A DNA stretch of 64,000 nucleotides from Clostridia bacterium. GTDB taxonomy: Bacteria; Bacillota; Clostridia; Oscillospirales; CAG-272. Below are positions 1 to 7,702 of the stretch, in pieces; position 1 is the first letter of the stretch, and the number at the start of each line of letters is the position of its first letter. A program made the translations under genes and the position numbers. Under the pieces are notes generated by a model that was not told the DNA's origin, made no database searches, and saw only the letters and a program-made list of their open reading frames with translations. The stretch covers positions 96,201 to 160,200 of the forward strand of contig JAFYLH010000010.1 in the NCBI GenBank assembly GCA_017537175.1. The letters are read 5' to 3'.

Positions 1-459
1 CTTATCGCCCTTGTCACCCTTTGCGCCGGGAGCGCCGTCCCTGCCGTTAAACAAGCCGCTATCAGCATCGGCCCTGACCGATTCTGCTATCGCCATCAGC
101 TGTTCCAGCTCGGTAAGTGTAGCTTCAGATGAATTTTCAACCTCAAGCTCGGGGCCTTTTACTACATTGACCTTAACTCTCGATGTCGTAATACGCAGGT
201 TTTCGTCACCGTCAATACCGATAAGAGATACATAAAATCCATCTGCTGCTATTACCTCCCAGGGTACCGTGCATATGTTTTCGGACAGTAATTGGCAGTA
301 GCTTTTTCCTCTGCAGCTGAAAACAGCTTTTTTTGAAACTCCTTCCCAGCAATCATCGAACTCAAAGACGGCAGATAAATAATTCTTGGAATTTTCCGCA
401 ACAGTCTTTGTATCAACTCTTTTTAATTTTTGTTCTTTTATTTTAAAGTAAAGATTCAT
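1..459 (-). CDS. Phage-type tail/baseplate protein with collagen-like region, partial (C-terminus beyond left edge)
   Basis: An open frame begins with ATG at 459, preceded by GGAGG at 466-470, and runs off the left edge without a stop, giving 153 residues. The first 110 or so residues form a compact beta-rich-looking domain. Next comes a short acidic/helical stretch, then Gly-X-Y triplets (GRDGAPGAKGDKGDK) that continue out of the window. This arrangement is common in phage and prophage baseplate-upper or tail-fibre proteins of Gram-positive bacteria, where collagen-like repeats link an N-terminal attachment domain to a distal tip. The N-terminal domain resembles the BppU type from memory only. 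A collagen-like surface protein is the main alternative. No other phage gene is visible here, so a prophage or remnant would lie to the left. Confidence 0.6.
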   Translation of the reverse strand, partial: MNLYFKIKEQKLKRVDTKTVAENSKNYLSAVFEFDDCWEGVSKKAVFSCRGKSYCQLLSENICTVPWEVIAADGFYVSLIGIDGDENLRITTSRVKVNVVKGPELEVENSSEATLTELEQLMAIAESVRADADSGLFNGRDGAPGAKGDKGDK

Positions 460-542
460 ATTTTGCCTCCTTTTTTCTTCAATTATACATTTTAATTTCG
501 TCATTCAAAAGGGTACCACCCCCTAATTTTTTCCTTGAAATA

Positions 543-571
543 TTGAAAATCACCGCAAATAAGTGTATAAT
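543..571 (+). promoter_or_regulatory. Sigma-A promoter of the metallophosphoesterase gene
   Basis: TTGAAA at 543-548 and TATAAT at 566-571 are separated by 17 bases, upstream of the AGGAGA ribosome site at 587-592. Confidence 0.7.
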
Positions 572-598
572 TATATAAATAATTTCAGGAGAAGCTAT

Positions 599-1825
599 AT
601 GAGAATCGCGTTTATAGGAGACCTGCAATACTGGAAGGCAGAAATAGAAAATCTTGAATATAAAATGCGGCAGGTATCTATGCATAAACCCGACCTTGCC
701 ATAGTTATGGGGGACTTTGGCGGTTCTAAAATGAGAAGTGTCGAGGGGCTGGAGGAAACAAAGCATCATGTTGATCTTATAGGCTGTCCCCGGCAGGCTA
801 TTATGGGAAATCACGATGTTGAATACAACTCCGAGTATATGTATGACTACGACCCTGTCTCCACCTTCAGAGAGGTTTTCGGCAAGGAGCCTTACAGCGC
901 AACCGTGGTTGACGGTGTGCTTATATTGTGTGTTACAATAGAACGGCAGCCCCTTGAGGGACTTCGCACAATACACGCGGTATATGTAAGCGACCGGCAG
1001 TATGAATGGGCAAGAGAACAGCTTAAAAAGCATGAGGGTATGCCTACCCTGCTTGTAACCCACGCCCATATGGCAGGAGCGGGGATCCGTTGCGACAGAC
1101 CCCTTCACACCTCGGCAACCGACACATATCTCGAACAGACCTTTAAGCCGGAACGCTGGCAGGCACTCACCAAGGAATTTCCGCAGATAAAGGCCTGGTG
1201 CTCGGCACATCTGCATATGGGGCATGATTATGATACAGCTATTACCTACCGCGAGGGGGTAATGCACATATCCTGCGGAGTTATGACCTGCTGTACAAGG
1301 GACGAAAGCTGTAATACCCGATTTGTTGACATAAATAACGGTAAGCTGACCGTATACACCCTTGATCATAACAACGACAAGAAGCTTATCGAGGATGCAG
1401 TTCTTGACTTAAACGAAAATACTCCTCCCGAGGGCAGATATTATATTCCTCAAAAGGGAGAAATTCTTGTAGGCGAGGATGATGCTCCTACAGCGGTATA
1501 CAGGCATCCTTATCTTGACCGTTACTATGTTGCAACTCAAAAGGATTTTTTGTGGGAATATGACGGCGGTCTGTGGGACTTTACAGGGACTATAGCTTAT
1601 GAGCGAAAAGTAAAAAGCCTGTCGGCAGAAAGCGACAGACTTTATATAGAATTTGCAGATGGAGAGATAAGGTCTGTAGACCCACATTCCCGTAAAAGAT
1701 GGCAGTATACAGATCATATAAATCAGGAATATATTCCCGAAAGTGAGCTTAAGGGTGATATAATGAAGACCGTTCCTTTTTCAACCTTCTCAAAGAAGGA
1801 AGGAATTTATGTGAAATTTATTTAA
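599..1825 (+). CDS. Calcineurin-like metallophosphoesterase
   Basis: This 408-residue protein has the ordered metal-binding motifs of the calcineurin-like phosphoesterase fold in its first 250 residues: GDLQ near residue 7, GDFGG, GNHD, a THAH motif and a HLHMGHD motif. Such proteins hydrolyse phosphomono- or diesters at a two-metal centre; the substrate here is unknown. The C-terminal 150 residues look like beta strands with many aromatic residues and may form a separate domain. There is no signal peptide, so it is probably cytoplasmic. An in-frame ATG lies upstream at 563, but AGGAGA sits correctly only before the ATG at 599. The gene has its own promoter and converges on the SLH gene across a shared terminator. 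Confidence 0.8.
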   Translation: MRIAFIGDLQYWKAEIENLEYKMRQVSMHKPDLAIVMGDFGGSKMRSVEGLEETKHHVDLIGCPRQAIMGNHDVEYNSEYMYDYDPVSTFREVFGKEPYSATVVDGVLILCVTIERQPLEGLRTIHAVYVSDRQYEWAREQLKKHEGMPTLLVTHAHMAGAGIRCDRPLHTSATDTYLEQTFKPERWQALTKEFPQIKAWCSAHLHMGHDYDTAITYREGVMHISCGVMTCCTRDESCNTRFVDINNGKLTVYTLDHNNDKKLIEDAVLDLNENTPPEGRYYIPQKGEILVGEDDAPTAVYRHPYLDRYYVATQKDFLWEYDGGLWDFTGTIAYERKVKSLSAESDRLYIEFADGEIRSVDPHSRKRWQYTDHINQEYIPESELKGDIMKTVPFSTFSKKEGIYVKFI

Positions 1826-1832
1826 TAAAAAC

Positions 1833-1856
1833 GAAAGCAGGCTTACGCCTGCTTTC
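1833..1856. terminator. Bidirectional intrinsic terminator
   Basis: A perfect 10-bp stem (1833-1842 with 1847-1856) closes a TTAC loop. It lies between convergent genes, with A/T runs on both sides. Confidence 0.8.
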
Positions 1857-1871
1857 TTCATTAATTTTGCA

Positions 1872-3482
1872 TTATTTTGTTGCTTCAATATATCCAAGCT
1901 CAACCAGCTTCTTATAAACCTGCTGACCGAGGAGGGTGTTGTAGATGTGGTTGCCGTGCTCGTAGTCAGAGAGCATAGAGTAAGGAATCTCACCCTTGGC
2001 GATGTTTTCCTCATCCTTCTGCTTTGTTTCCTCGTCTCTTGCATCAAGGTCGATAAGACCCTGTGCGTGAGCATCCTCGAGACCGTGCTCGATGGCATAG
2101 GTTCTGAAATCAAGGAAGTGCTCGCCGTAGTACTCGGCAAGATCCTCGTTGAACTCCCAGATCTGAGGCATATAATAAAGGCTGGTAAGGCTGATGATGA
2201 TATAGTTATCGGTGCCGATATAGTCGATCATACGCTGCTGTGTAGCAATAAGCTTATCAGCTTCATCATAGTCATATTCATTGCTGGGGCCTGTAAAGAT
2301 AACGTGGAAGTCATCCTTGTCGGGCATAGTCATACCGTTGGTAACAACGCGGGTAAGACGGTCAACATTTACCTCTTCAAATGTACCGCTGCCCTGACGG
2401 GTAAAGAAGTACATATCGTTATCGTCCTCATCATACTTGTGAGATATCTGACCCTTCTGACCTGCGATGGTAACGGGAGAAAGACCCTTGGTGCCAAGAT
2501 CGGCAAGAGACACTACCAGCTCATAATTTTCGTCATAGAGATAGATTCTTACGGGGGTCTTGTCTGCGGGGATCTTGAAGGGTGCAACGTACATAGGCAT
2601 AGAGCCGTGCTTCATTGCAACATGCTCTGCGGTATCACCGCCTGCACCGTAGTTATATACCTTAAAATCTCTTGTTCCGTAGCCCTGTGCAAATGCGTAG
2701 TCACGAAGCTCCTCGGGATAACCGCCTGCGGTCATACTGTCACCCCAGCAGAAGATCTGGATAGCGTCGGATTCTTTTGTTTCGATAGCATCAAAATCCT
2801 TGGTGTCGGGGGGAAGAACAGAGTCGGTCTTCATAAAGTGAAGTGTATAGAAAAGCTGTGCCGCCTGGGCTCTTGTTGCAGTACCCTTGGGGTCAAGCTT
2901 ATCATTGCCTACACCTGTAATAACACCGTTATATACAGCCCATTCTACATCCTCGACCGCCCATGCGCCTATTTTTTTTGCATCTGCAAAGCCGTCAGCG
3001 GTATTAGGGCCTGCGGGGAATTTATTGGTTATATTATACTTTACCGCAAACTGATGTATCATACGGGCAAGCTGCTCACGGGTAACATTGTCGTTAGGCT
3101 TGAACTTACCGTCGATACCTGCAACTATGCCCTTGTCCACCGCCCAGGAAACTGCGGTCTCAAACCAAGCACCGTCCGGAACATCGGGAAAATCGGTGTC
3201 GGTGTAAAGGGTCAGATCATCATCCGAAAGCTGAGACAGCACCTGTACTGTCATAGCACGGGTGAAGTTCATATGAGGGCTGAAAAGGTTATATCCTGTT
3301 CCCAGCATCAAACCTCTCTCTGAAACATACTTGACTGCATCATAATACCAGGTACCGGGCTTTATATCCCATAAACCACCGGGAGCAGGCAGAGTGTCTA
3401 CCGCAAAAGACGGAACGATCGCACCCGTCATCATAAGAAGCGACAGAACCAAAACTGTCAATCTGCGAATAATATTTTTCAT
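1872..3482 (-). CDS. Secreted S-layer-homology (SLH) protein with SGNH-hydrolase-like domain
   Basis: The protein has 536 residues, starting at the ATG at 3482 because GGAGG lies just before it; an upstream in-frame ATG would include that site. A signal peptide (hydrophobic core, then PSFA) is followed by three consecutive SLH modules covering roughly residues 35-210. SLH modules bind secondary cell-wall polymers and hold proteins on the cell surface. The C-terminal half begins with CWGDSMTAG, matching block I (GDS) of SGNH/GDSL esterases, with a plausible late His in HGNHIYN. It may deacylate or deacetylate a surface or dietary carbohydrate, but the substrate is not readable. It has its own promoter at 3516-3544. 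Confidence 0.75.
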   Translation of the reverse strand: MKNIIRRLTVLVLSLLMMTGAIVPSFAVDTLPAPGGLWDIKPGTWYYDAVKYVSERGLMLGTGYNLFSPHMNFTRAMTVQVLSQLSDDDLTLYTDTDFPDVPDGAWFETAVSWAVDKGIVAGIDGKFKPNDNVTREQLARMIHQFAVKYNITNKFPAGPNTADGFADAKKIGAWAVEDVEWAVYNGVITGVGNDKLDPKGTATRAQAAQLFYTLHFMKTDSVLPPDTKDFDAIETKESDAIQIFCWGDSMTAGGYPEELRDYAFAQGYGTRDFKVYNYGAGGDTAEHVAMKHGSMPMYVAPFKIPADKTPVRIYLYDENYELVVSLADLGTKGLSPVTIAGQKGQISHKYDEDDNDMYFFTRQGSGTFEEVNVDRLTRVVTNGMTMPDKDDFHVIFTGPSNEYDYDEADKLIATQQRMIDYIGTDNYIIISLTSLYYMPQIWEFNEDLAEYYGEHFLDFRTYAIEHGLEDAHAQGLIDLDARDEETKQKDEENIAKGEIPYSMLSDYEHGNHIYNTLLGQQVYKKLVELGYIEATK

Positions 3483-3515
3483 TTTAGTTTCCTCCATGGA
3501 AATTTTTATACTGTA

Positions 3516-3544
3516 ATTATAACAAACCCTCAGGCGTTTGTCAA
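3516..3544 (-). promoter_or_regulatory. Sigma-A promoter of the SLH/SGNH gene
   Basis: On the minus strand TTGACA (3539-3544) is 17 bases from TATAAT (3516-3521). The -35 box overlaps the stop codon of nadE. Confidence 0.8.
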
Positions 3545-4272
3545 ATTTCGGGCTTGAAGCAAGGCATGAACTCCAGCTTAAAGAGATTAGCCTTGTGTCT
3601 GCGGTCGATATTCTCCTTGGTTACGGGATCGTCGATCTCCCCTGTTCTGATATATCTGTCAAGCACCGCATAGGTAAAGCCGAGATTCTCTTCATCTGTC
3701 TTGCCGCAGAGACCGTCGATGGGAACCTTATCCACAAGCTCATCGGGAAGCCCGAGCAGTCTGCCTATCTCCTTGACCTCGGCAACCGTAATAAAGGACA
3801 TGGGAGAAAAATCGCCTACAGAGTCACCGTAACGTGTGGAGTAGCCTACCCAGTCCTCGGAGAGGTTACAGGTATTGCACACTCTGCCGTTAACGCTCTG
3901 GGATACGGCATAGAGGGTGGACATTCTCACTCTGGGAGGGATGTTCTGTATGGTCTGGGGAGTTATCTCGATATCATCGGGCAGATTGTTTATTATAGCA
4001 TCCACCGCATCCTTTACGTTGATAACATAATGCTTGATGCCAAGGTGGTTTACAAGCATAAATGCCTTGTCTATATCGTGCTGCTCGCCCTTGGGCATAA
4101 GCACACCTATAACTCTGTCCTTGCCGAGAGCCTCAACACAGAGAGCCGCCGCAACAGAGCTGTCCTTGCCGCCCGAAATGCCTACAACGGCATTACAGCC
4201 GGGACCGTTCTTTTCAAAGAAGTCGCGTATCCACGCTACACATTCGTTTTTTACCTTTTCTGCATTAAACAT
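3541..4272 (-). CDS. nadE: Ammonia-dependent NAD+ synthetase
   Basis: NadE amidates nicotinate adenine dinucleotide to NAD+ using ATP. The 243-residue protein carries the PP-loop SGGKDSS near residue 34 and further family-typical stretches (VGYSTRYGDSVGDFSP, then DGLCGKTDEENLGF). It lacks the N-terminal glutaminase domain of the larger enzymes, so it should use free ammonia. It lies 12 bases downstream of a nicotinamidase-like gene and was probably transcribed with it, which would put nicotinamide salvage and the last NAD step under one promoter. No clear terminator separates it from the SLH gene, whose -35 box overlaps its stop codon. Confidence 0.93.
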   Translation of the reverse strand: MFNAEKVKNECVAWIRDFFEKNGPGCNAVVGISGGKDSSVAAALCVEALGKDRVIGVLMPKGEQHDIDKAFMLVNHLGIKHYVINVKDAVDAIINNLPDDIEITPQTIQNIPPRVRMSTLYAVSQSVNGRVCNTCNLSEDWVGYSTRYGDSVGDFSPMSFITVAEVKEIGRLLGLPDELVDKVPIDGLCGKTDEENLGFTYAVLDRYIRTGEIDDPVTKENIDRRHKANLFKLEFMPCFKPEI

Positions 4273-4284
4273 TTTTATCTTCTC

Positions 4285-4812
4285 CTATTCTGTTACGTTT
4301 ATCTGACACATCTTCATTGTGGTAAGTGCCGCATTGTGGCTGTCGGGAGTAACTCCTGCACAGCAGGATGCATCTACACCGACCTCTGCTTCAAGGAAGT
4401 TGGCCTTGATCAAAAGAGCATTGGATACAACACAGATATCGGTGCAAAGGCCGATAAGCTCTATTGCAATATCTGCCTGATCATAGGATGCTTTGATATA
4501 CTCAACAAGCTCGGTGGAGCCAAAGGTAGGCTTCTCGATAGCCTTATATTCTCTGTTATCAAGAGCGGCTTGAACCTTAGAGTCAAGCTCCCAGCCGTCA
4601 GTACCCTTGATGCAATGAGGTACGGGAAGGTTTTTGCCCTCCTGAGTTTCCATATAGCTCTCGGAATGGGTGTCATATGTGACAATAATATCACCCTCAA
4701 AGGCTTCTATCTTGTTTACAACATTGTCAACTATGGCAACTGCCTCGGCAGAGCCAAGAGCACCGTCAACAAAGTCCTTTTGCATATCAACTACGATCAA
4801 TATATTTTTCAT
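4285..4812 (-). CDS. pncA: Isochorismatase-family cysteine hydrolase, probable nicotinamidase
   Basis: A 175-residue isochorismatase-fold protein. Visible features are the catalytic Asp in VVDMQKDF, a metal-binding D-x-H (TYDTHSES), the His in VPHCIKGTDG, and the catalytic Cys in LIGLCTDICVVSNAL. This set fits nicotinamidases, which convert nicotinamide to nicotinate. The adjacent nadE supports that role, though other amidase substrates in the family cannot be excluded. The start at 4812 was chosen for its AGGTGG site; an upstream in-frame ATG at 4866 lies in the promoter and terminator region. Confidence 0.85.
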   Translation of the reverse strand: MKNILIVVDMQKDFVDGALGSAEAVAIVDNVVNKIEAFEGDIIVTYDTHSESYMETQEGKNLPVPHCIKGTDGWELDSKVQAALDNREYKAIEKPTFGSTELVEYIKASYDQADIAIELIGLCTDICVVSNALLIKANFLEAEVGVDASCCAGVTPDSHNAALTTMKMCQINVTE

Positions 4813-4837
4813 AACATCCACCTTTTCACTTTTGACT

Positions 4838-4866
4838 ATTATATCACATACCTGCACAAAAAACAA
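4838..4866 (-). promoter_or_regulatory. Promoter of the pncA-nadE operon
   Basis: On the minus strand TTGTTT (4861-4866) is 17 bases from TATAAT (4838-4843). The -35 box lies in the U-tract of the preceding terminator. Confidence 0.65.
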
Positions 4867-4893
4867 GAGAACAGATACAAGTATCTGTTCTCT
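4866..4893 (-). terminator. Intrinsic terminator after the rubrerythrin/BFD genes
   Basis: A 13-bp inverted repeat (4866-4878 with 4881-4893) is followed on the minus strand by TTGTTTTTT. Confidence 0.7.
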
Positions 4894-4985
4894 GATTCAG
4901 TAAGTATTGATTTTCTGCACATCGGGCACTGCACATACAGTCAATGATTGTAAGATACCCGATTATCGCCGCAGGTCGTACCCGC

Positions 4986-5180
4986 TTAGCCCATCATTTC
5001 AGCCGAAATGATATCAAGCACCTTCTGATAACAGCCGCCGCAGCCTGTGGAGCAGTTGGTGATAGACTGTACCTCCTTGAAGGCATCAAGAACGTCGTCA
5101 AACTTCTTTTCACAGTGAAGAGCCGCTACGATATCGTTGTACTTAACCTGCTTGCAATTACAAATAATTACGTTTTCCAT
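4986..5180 (-). CDS. BFD-like [2Fe-2S] small protein
   Basis: This 64-residue protein has the four-cysteine pattern of bacterioferritin-associated ferredoxin and related [2Fe-2S] domains: CNC near residue 7 and CSTGCGGC near residue 43. Such proteins pass electrons to ferritin-like or NAD(P)H-dependent partners. It lies 89 bases downstream of a reverse-rubrerythrin gene on the same strand and ahead of a terminator. It may therefore be an electron carrier in the same peroxide or oxygen response; that link is inferred from position only. The start has a GGAGAA site. Confidence 0.8.
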   Translation of the reverse strand: MENVIICNCKQVKYNDIVAALHCEKKFDDVLDAFKEVQSITNCSTGCGGCYQKVLDIISAEMMG

Positions 5181-5269
5181 ATTGTTTCTCCTAAGTTTTC
5201 AGATAACTAAATCCTCGGGTGATTTGTTACCGCTGACTTCATGCGATTATGGCAGCGGCAACTTGCCGC

Positions 5270-5824
5270 TTAGTTAAAATATCTCTTAAGAAGACCTGCG
5301 AAAGCCTTGCCGTGACGAGCTTCGTCGCGAGCCATTTCATGTACGGTATCGTGGATAGCGTCGAGGTTGTTCATCTTTGCCATCTTTGCAAGCTCAAACT
5401 TACCCTCGGTTGCGCCGCACTCTGCTTCAACTCTCATCTCAAGATTCTTCTTGGTGGAGGTGGTAACTACCTCACCGAGAAGCTCTGCAAACTTAGCTGC
5501 GTGCTCTGCTTCTTCATATGCTGCCTTTTCCCAGTAGAGACCGATCTCGGGATAACCCTCACGGTGTGCAACTCTTGCCATAGCAAGGTACATACCAACC
5601 TCGGTGCACTCGCCCTCAAAGTTAGCTCTGAGGCCGTCAATGATCTCCTGAGGAACACCCTCAGCCTTGCCTACGCCAACCTCGTGCTCACAAGCCCATA
5701 CCATCTCGCCGTTGTCAACGAGCTCTACGAACTTCTCTGCAGGCTGCTTGCAAAGGGGGCAAGCTGCGGGAGCCGCATCACCTTCAACTATCTGACCGCA
5801 TATTGTACATTTCCATTTTTTCAT
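5270..5824 (-). CDS. Reverse rubrerythrin (rubredoxin-like domain plus ferritin-like diiron domain)
   Basis: The 184-residue protein has an N-terminal rubredoxin-like iron site (CTIC near residue 6, CPLC near residue 22) followed by a ferritin-like four-helix domain. That domain has diiron ligand motifs: [17 protein letters not shown] and ARDEARHG. The rubredoxin-first order is that of reverse rubrerythrins, which act as NADH-linked peroxide or oxygen reductases in clostridia. It is cytoplasmic and supports an anaerobic host that meets oxidative stress. An AAGGAG site precedes the start, and a promoter lies at 5874-5902. Confidence 0.9.
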   Translation of the reverse strand: MKKWKCTICGQIVEGDAAPAACPLCKQPAEKFVELVDNGEMVWACEHEVGVGKAEGVPQEIIDGLRANFEGECTEVGMYLAMARVAHREGYPEIGLYWEKAAYEEAEHAAKFAELLGEVVTTSTKKNLEMRVEAECGATEGKFELAKMAKMNNLDAIHDTVHEMARDEARHGKAFAGLLKRYFN

Positions 5825-5873
5825 AATTTAATCTCCTTTATGTAAAAAATATTGTCTTCACTTTGACGATATC

Positions 5874-5902
5874 ATTTTAACACAGATAATTCAAAAAATC
5901 AA
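5874..5902 (-). promoter_or_regulatory. Promoter of the reverse rubrerythrin gene
   Basis: On the minus strand TTGATT (5897-5902) is 17 bases from TAAAAT (5874-5879). I saw no clear PerR-type dyad. Confidence 0.6.
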
Positions 5903-5942
5903 GAATTTATATTTGACAAATTTGTATTATTACACCTTATAT

Positions 5943-5976
5943 AAAACAAAAGGGCGAAGAATCGCCCTTTTGTTTT
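5943..5976. terminator. Terminator at the end of the cap/cps operon
   Basis: A 15-bp stem (5943-5957 with 5962-5976) encloses AGAA. It overlaps the stop codon of the tyrosine kinase gene and has A/T tracts on both sides. Confidence 0.9.
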
Positions 5977-6712
5977 ATTTACCTGCCTTTGGTCCGTATC
6001 CGCCGTACTGTCCGTAGCCGTACTTTTTACCGTAGCCGTATTTCTTGCCGTAACCGTACTTGGAATAGTAATAGCCCTTACCATTCTTGCTGGTGTTGTT
6101 GCGCACAACGCCAAGAATCTTACAGTTACTCAGCTTAAGCTGTGCAACTACCTCCTTTGCCTGCTTTGCACGCACACGGGTGCCGCCCATAAGAAGGATG
6201 GTTCCGTCGGCAATAGCAGCCATAACCGCAGCATCAATAACTCTGCCCAAGGGAGGAGTATCGATGATTACATAATCATAAACTGCTCTTGCTTCTTCTA
6301 TAAGCTTGCGGAAGTGTTTTCCGCTGACAAGCTCAACCGGGTTGGGAGGATACTGTCCGGAGAAAAGGATGTTCAGCTTGGAATACTGGGTGTCATAGAG
6401 ACATTCCTCCAGCTTATTCATACCCGTAAGGACCTCGCTGAGTCCCTTGGTGTTCTTAGCTGTTGTGTTACGGCCTGCCATAACCGATTTACGCATATCT
6501 GCGTCTATGAGCAGTACCTTCTTTCCAAGCTCTGCAAAGCTCTTTGCCAGATGAAGAGCAACGGTTGTCTTACCTTCGTTTTCATTACAGCTTGTAATGG
6601 TAATAACCTTGATTTCCGGTCCGCAGAACTGAATGTTGGTACGGAGGACCTTATATGCTTCCTGTGTAAAAAAGTCATTTGCGCCCGGAAGCTTCAATGA
6701 AATGTTTTCCAT
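5975..6712 (-). CDS. cpsD: Bacterial tyrosine kinase (BY-kinase) for polysaccharide export, CpsD/CapB type
   Basis: The 245-residue cytoplasmic ATPase has Walker A (NENEGKTT, near residue 44), Walker A' (VLLIDADMRKS) and Walker B (YVIIDTPPLG). It ends in a Tyr/Gly/Lys-rich tail with repeated YGYGKK units, the usual autophosphorylation cluster. In Firmicutes this kinase needs a separate membrane adaptor, here the upstream Wzz-like protein, and together they control polymer length and export. The start overlaps the adaptor stop by one base (TAATG), implying translational coupling. The tyrosine phosphatase CpsB is encoded in the same operon and would reset the cycle. Confidence 0.93.
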   Translation of the reverse strand: MENISLKLPGANDFFTQEAYKVLRTNIQFCGPEIKVITITSCNENEGKTTVALHLAKSFAELGKKVLLIDADMRKSVMAGRNTTAKNTKGLSEVLTGMNKLEECLYDTQYSKLNILFSGQYPPNPVELVSGKHFRKLIEEARAVYDYVIIDTPPLGRVIDAAVMAAIADGTILLMGGTRVRAKQAKEVVAQLKLSNCKILGVVRNNTSKNGKGYYYSKYGYGKKYGYGKKYGYGQYGGYGPKAGK

Positions 6713-7638
6713 TATTTATTATCCTCCTTTTTGTTTGTTTTTTTGTTTTTCTTTTCCTTTACAGGCTTACGGATGGTTTGTGTTCCGTCAAGGGCTATCT
6801 CCTCAACAGGCTCCTCGGGACCCTGTCCGTAGCCGTATGCACCATACTTACCGTAACCGTATCTGCTATAACGGGAATACCTGCGGTAACCGTATTTTTT
6901 ACCGTACTTATAGTAGCCGTACTTACGAGTCTTGTGCTCATCTGCATTGGGAATATCACCGATAACGGTAAGCTCAAGAGCTCGCTCAATCTCCTCATCC
7001 GTCTTAAGTCTGTCGTCAAAAAGATAGATAAGGAAAAAGATTGCATAAACCGCTGCCATAGATCCACCGCCGAGAATTGCATACGACATTTTTGAGGGAG
7101 TGTTGGAGGGAGAGGTGGTAAGAATACCGTATTCATACAGATTGACCTGCTTGAAGCCCATTGCCTGTGTTATCTTATCAACACCCACATCGCAGACCTT
7201 ATCTACTATACGCTTTGCGTTTTCAGGAGTATCCGCCCGTGCCGTTACAGTAAGGATTCGGGTCTCCTCGGGGTTAGAGGTGGATATACTGCCGCGAAGC
7301 GCACCGTAGGACATATTGAGGTCAAGCTCGTCAATAACCGTATCAAGAACACTGTGGCTCTTGAGAAGCTGGTTACAGTCGTTTACTACCTTAAGAGCAA
7401 GGGTAAAGTCCTCATAATCCTGGCTGTAGTACTGATTCTGGTTGGTCTCGTTTGTCTGCTTGAGTATGTAGAGTGTAGCTGTTGAGCTGTACTGGGGAAC
7501 ATATGTGATCTTGTCATATGCTATAACCGAGCCGGTTACCACCACCATAACCAACAGCATCAGCCAGAGTCTCTGGAGAAAGATCCTCCACAGATCACTA
7601 AAGGTGATCTCTCTGATAAATGATTTTCCTTTTTCCAT
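6712..7638 (-). CDS. Wzz/CpsC-type chain-length regulator and kinase activator
   Basis: A 308-residue membrane protein. One transmembrane helix lies near residues 20-42, followed by an extracytoplasmic Wzz domain of about 150 residues. A proline-containing segment (TTSPSNTPSK) then precedes a second helix near residues 190-210. This is the polysaccharide copolymerase topology. The cytoplasmic tail after helix 2 is unusual: about 40 residues are dominated by Tyr, Lys, Arg and Gly, much like the tail of the kinase downstream, followed by an acidic and then a basic end. It should activate the BY-kinase and set polymer length. A truncated paralogue lies immediately upstream. Confidence 0.9.
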   Translation of the reverse strand: MEKGKSFIREITFSDLWRIFLQRLWLMLLVMVVVTGSVIAYDKITYVPQYSSTATLYILKQTNETNQNQYYSQDYEDFTLALKVVNDCNQLLKSHSVLDTVIDELDLNMSYGALRGSISTSNPEETRILTVTARADTPENAKRIVDKVCDVGVDKITQAMGFKQVNLYEYGILTTSPSNTPSKMSYAILGGGSMAAVYAIFFLIYLFDDRLKTDEEIERALELTVIGDIPNADEHKTRKYGYYKYGKKYGYRRYSRYSRYGYGKYGAYGYGQGPEEPVEEIALDGTQTIRKPVKEKKNKKTNKKEDNK

Positions 7639-7702
7639 ACCTTGTTATCCTTTCGTTGTTCAAAATAGAACGGTGATATATTGTAAAAAATTTATTTAAT
7701 TC

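Noticed and set aside
505..530. GGTGGTACC on the minus strand upstream of the phage-type gene, resembling the T-box signature
   Set aside because: The following CGCGG and the antiterminator/terminator stems are absent, and the downstream gene is not related to amino-acid use. It is a near palindrome only.
563..598. Longer N-terminus of the metallophosphoesterase from the ATG at 563
   Set aside because: That ATG overlaps the -10 region of the promoter and has no ribosome site; the ATG at 599 follows AGGAGA.
1947..3323. Long open frame on the plus strand opposite the SLH/SGNH gene
   Set aside because: It mirrors codon bias of the real minus-strand gene, encodes no recognisable family and lacks a ribosome site.
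5251..5272. Hairpin AGCGGC/GCCGCT between rubrerythrin and the BFD-like gene as a terminator
   Set aside because: The stem is short and lacks a following T run; the stronger terminator lies at 4866-4893, after both genes.
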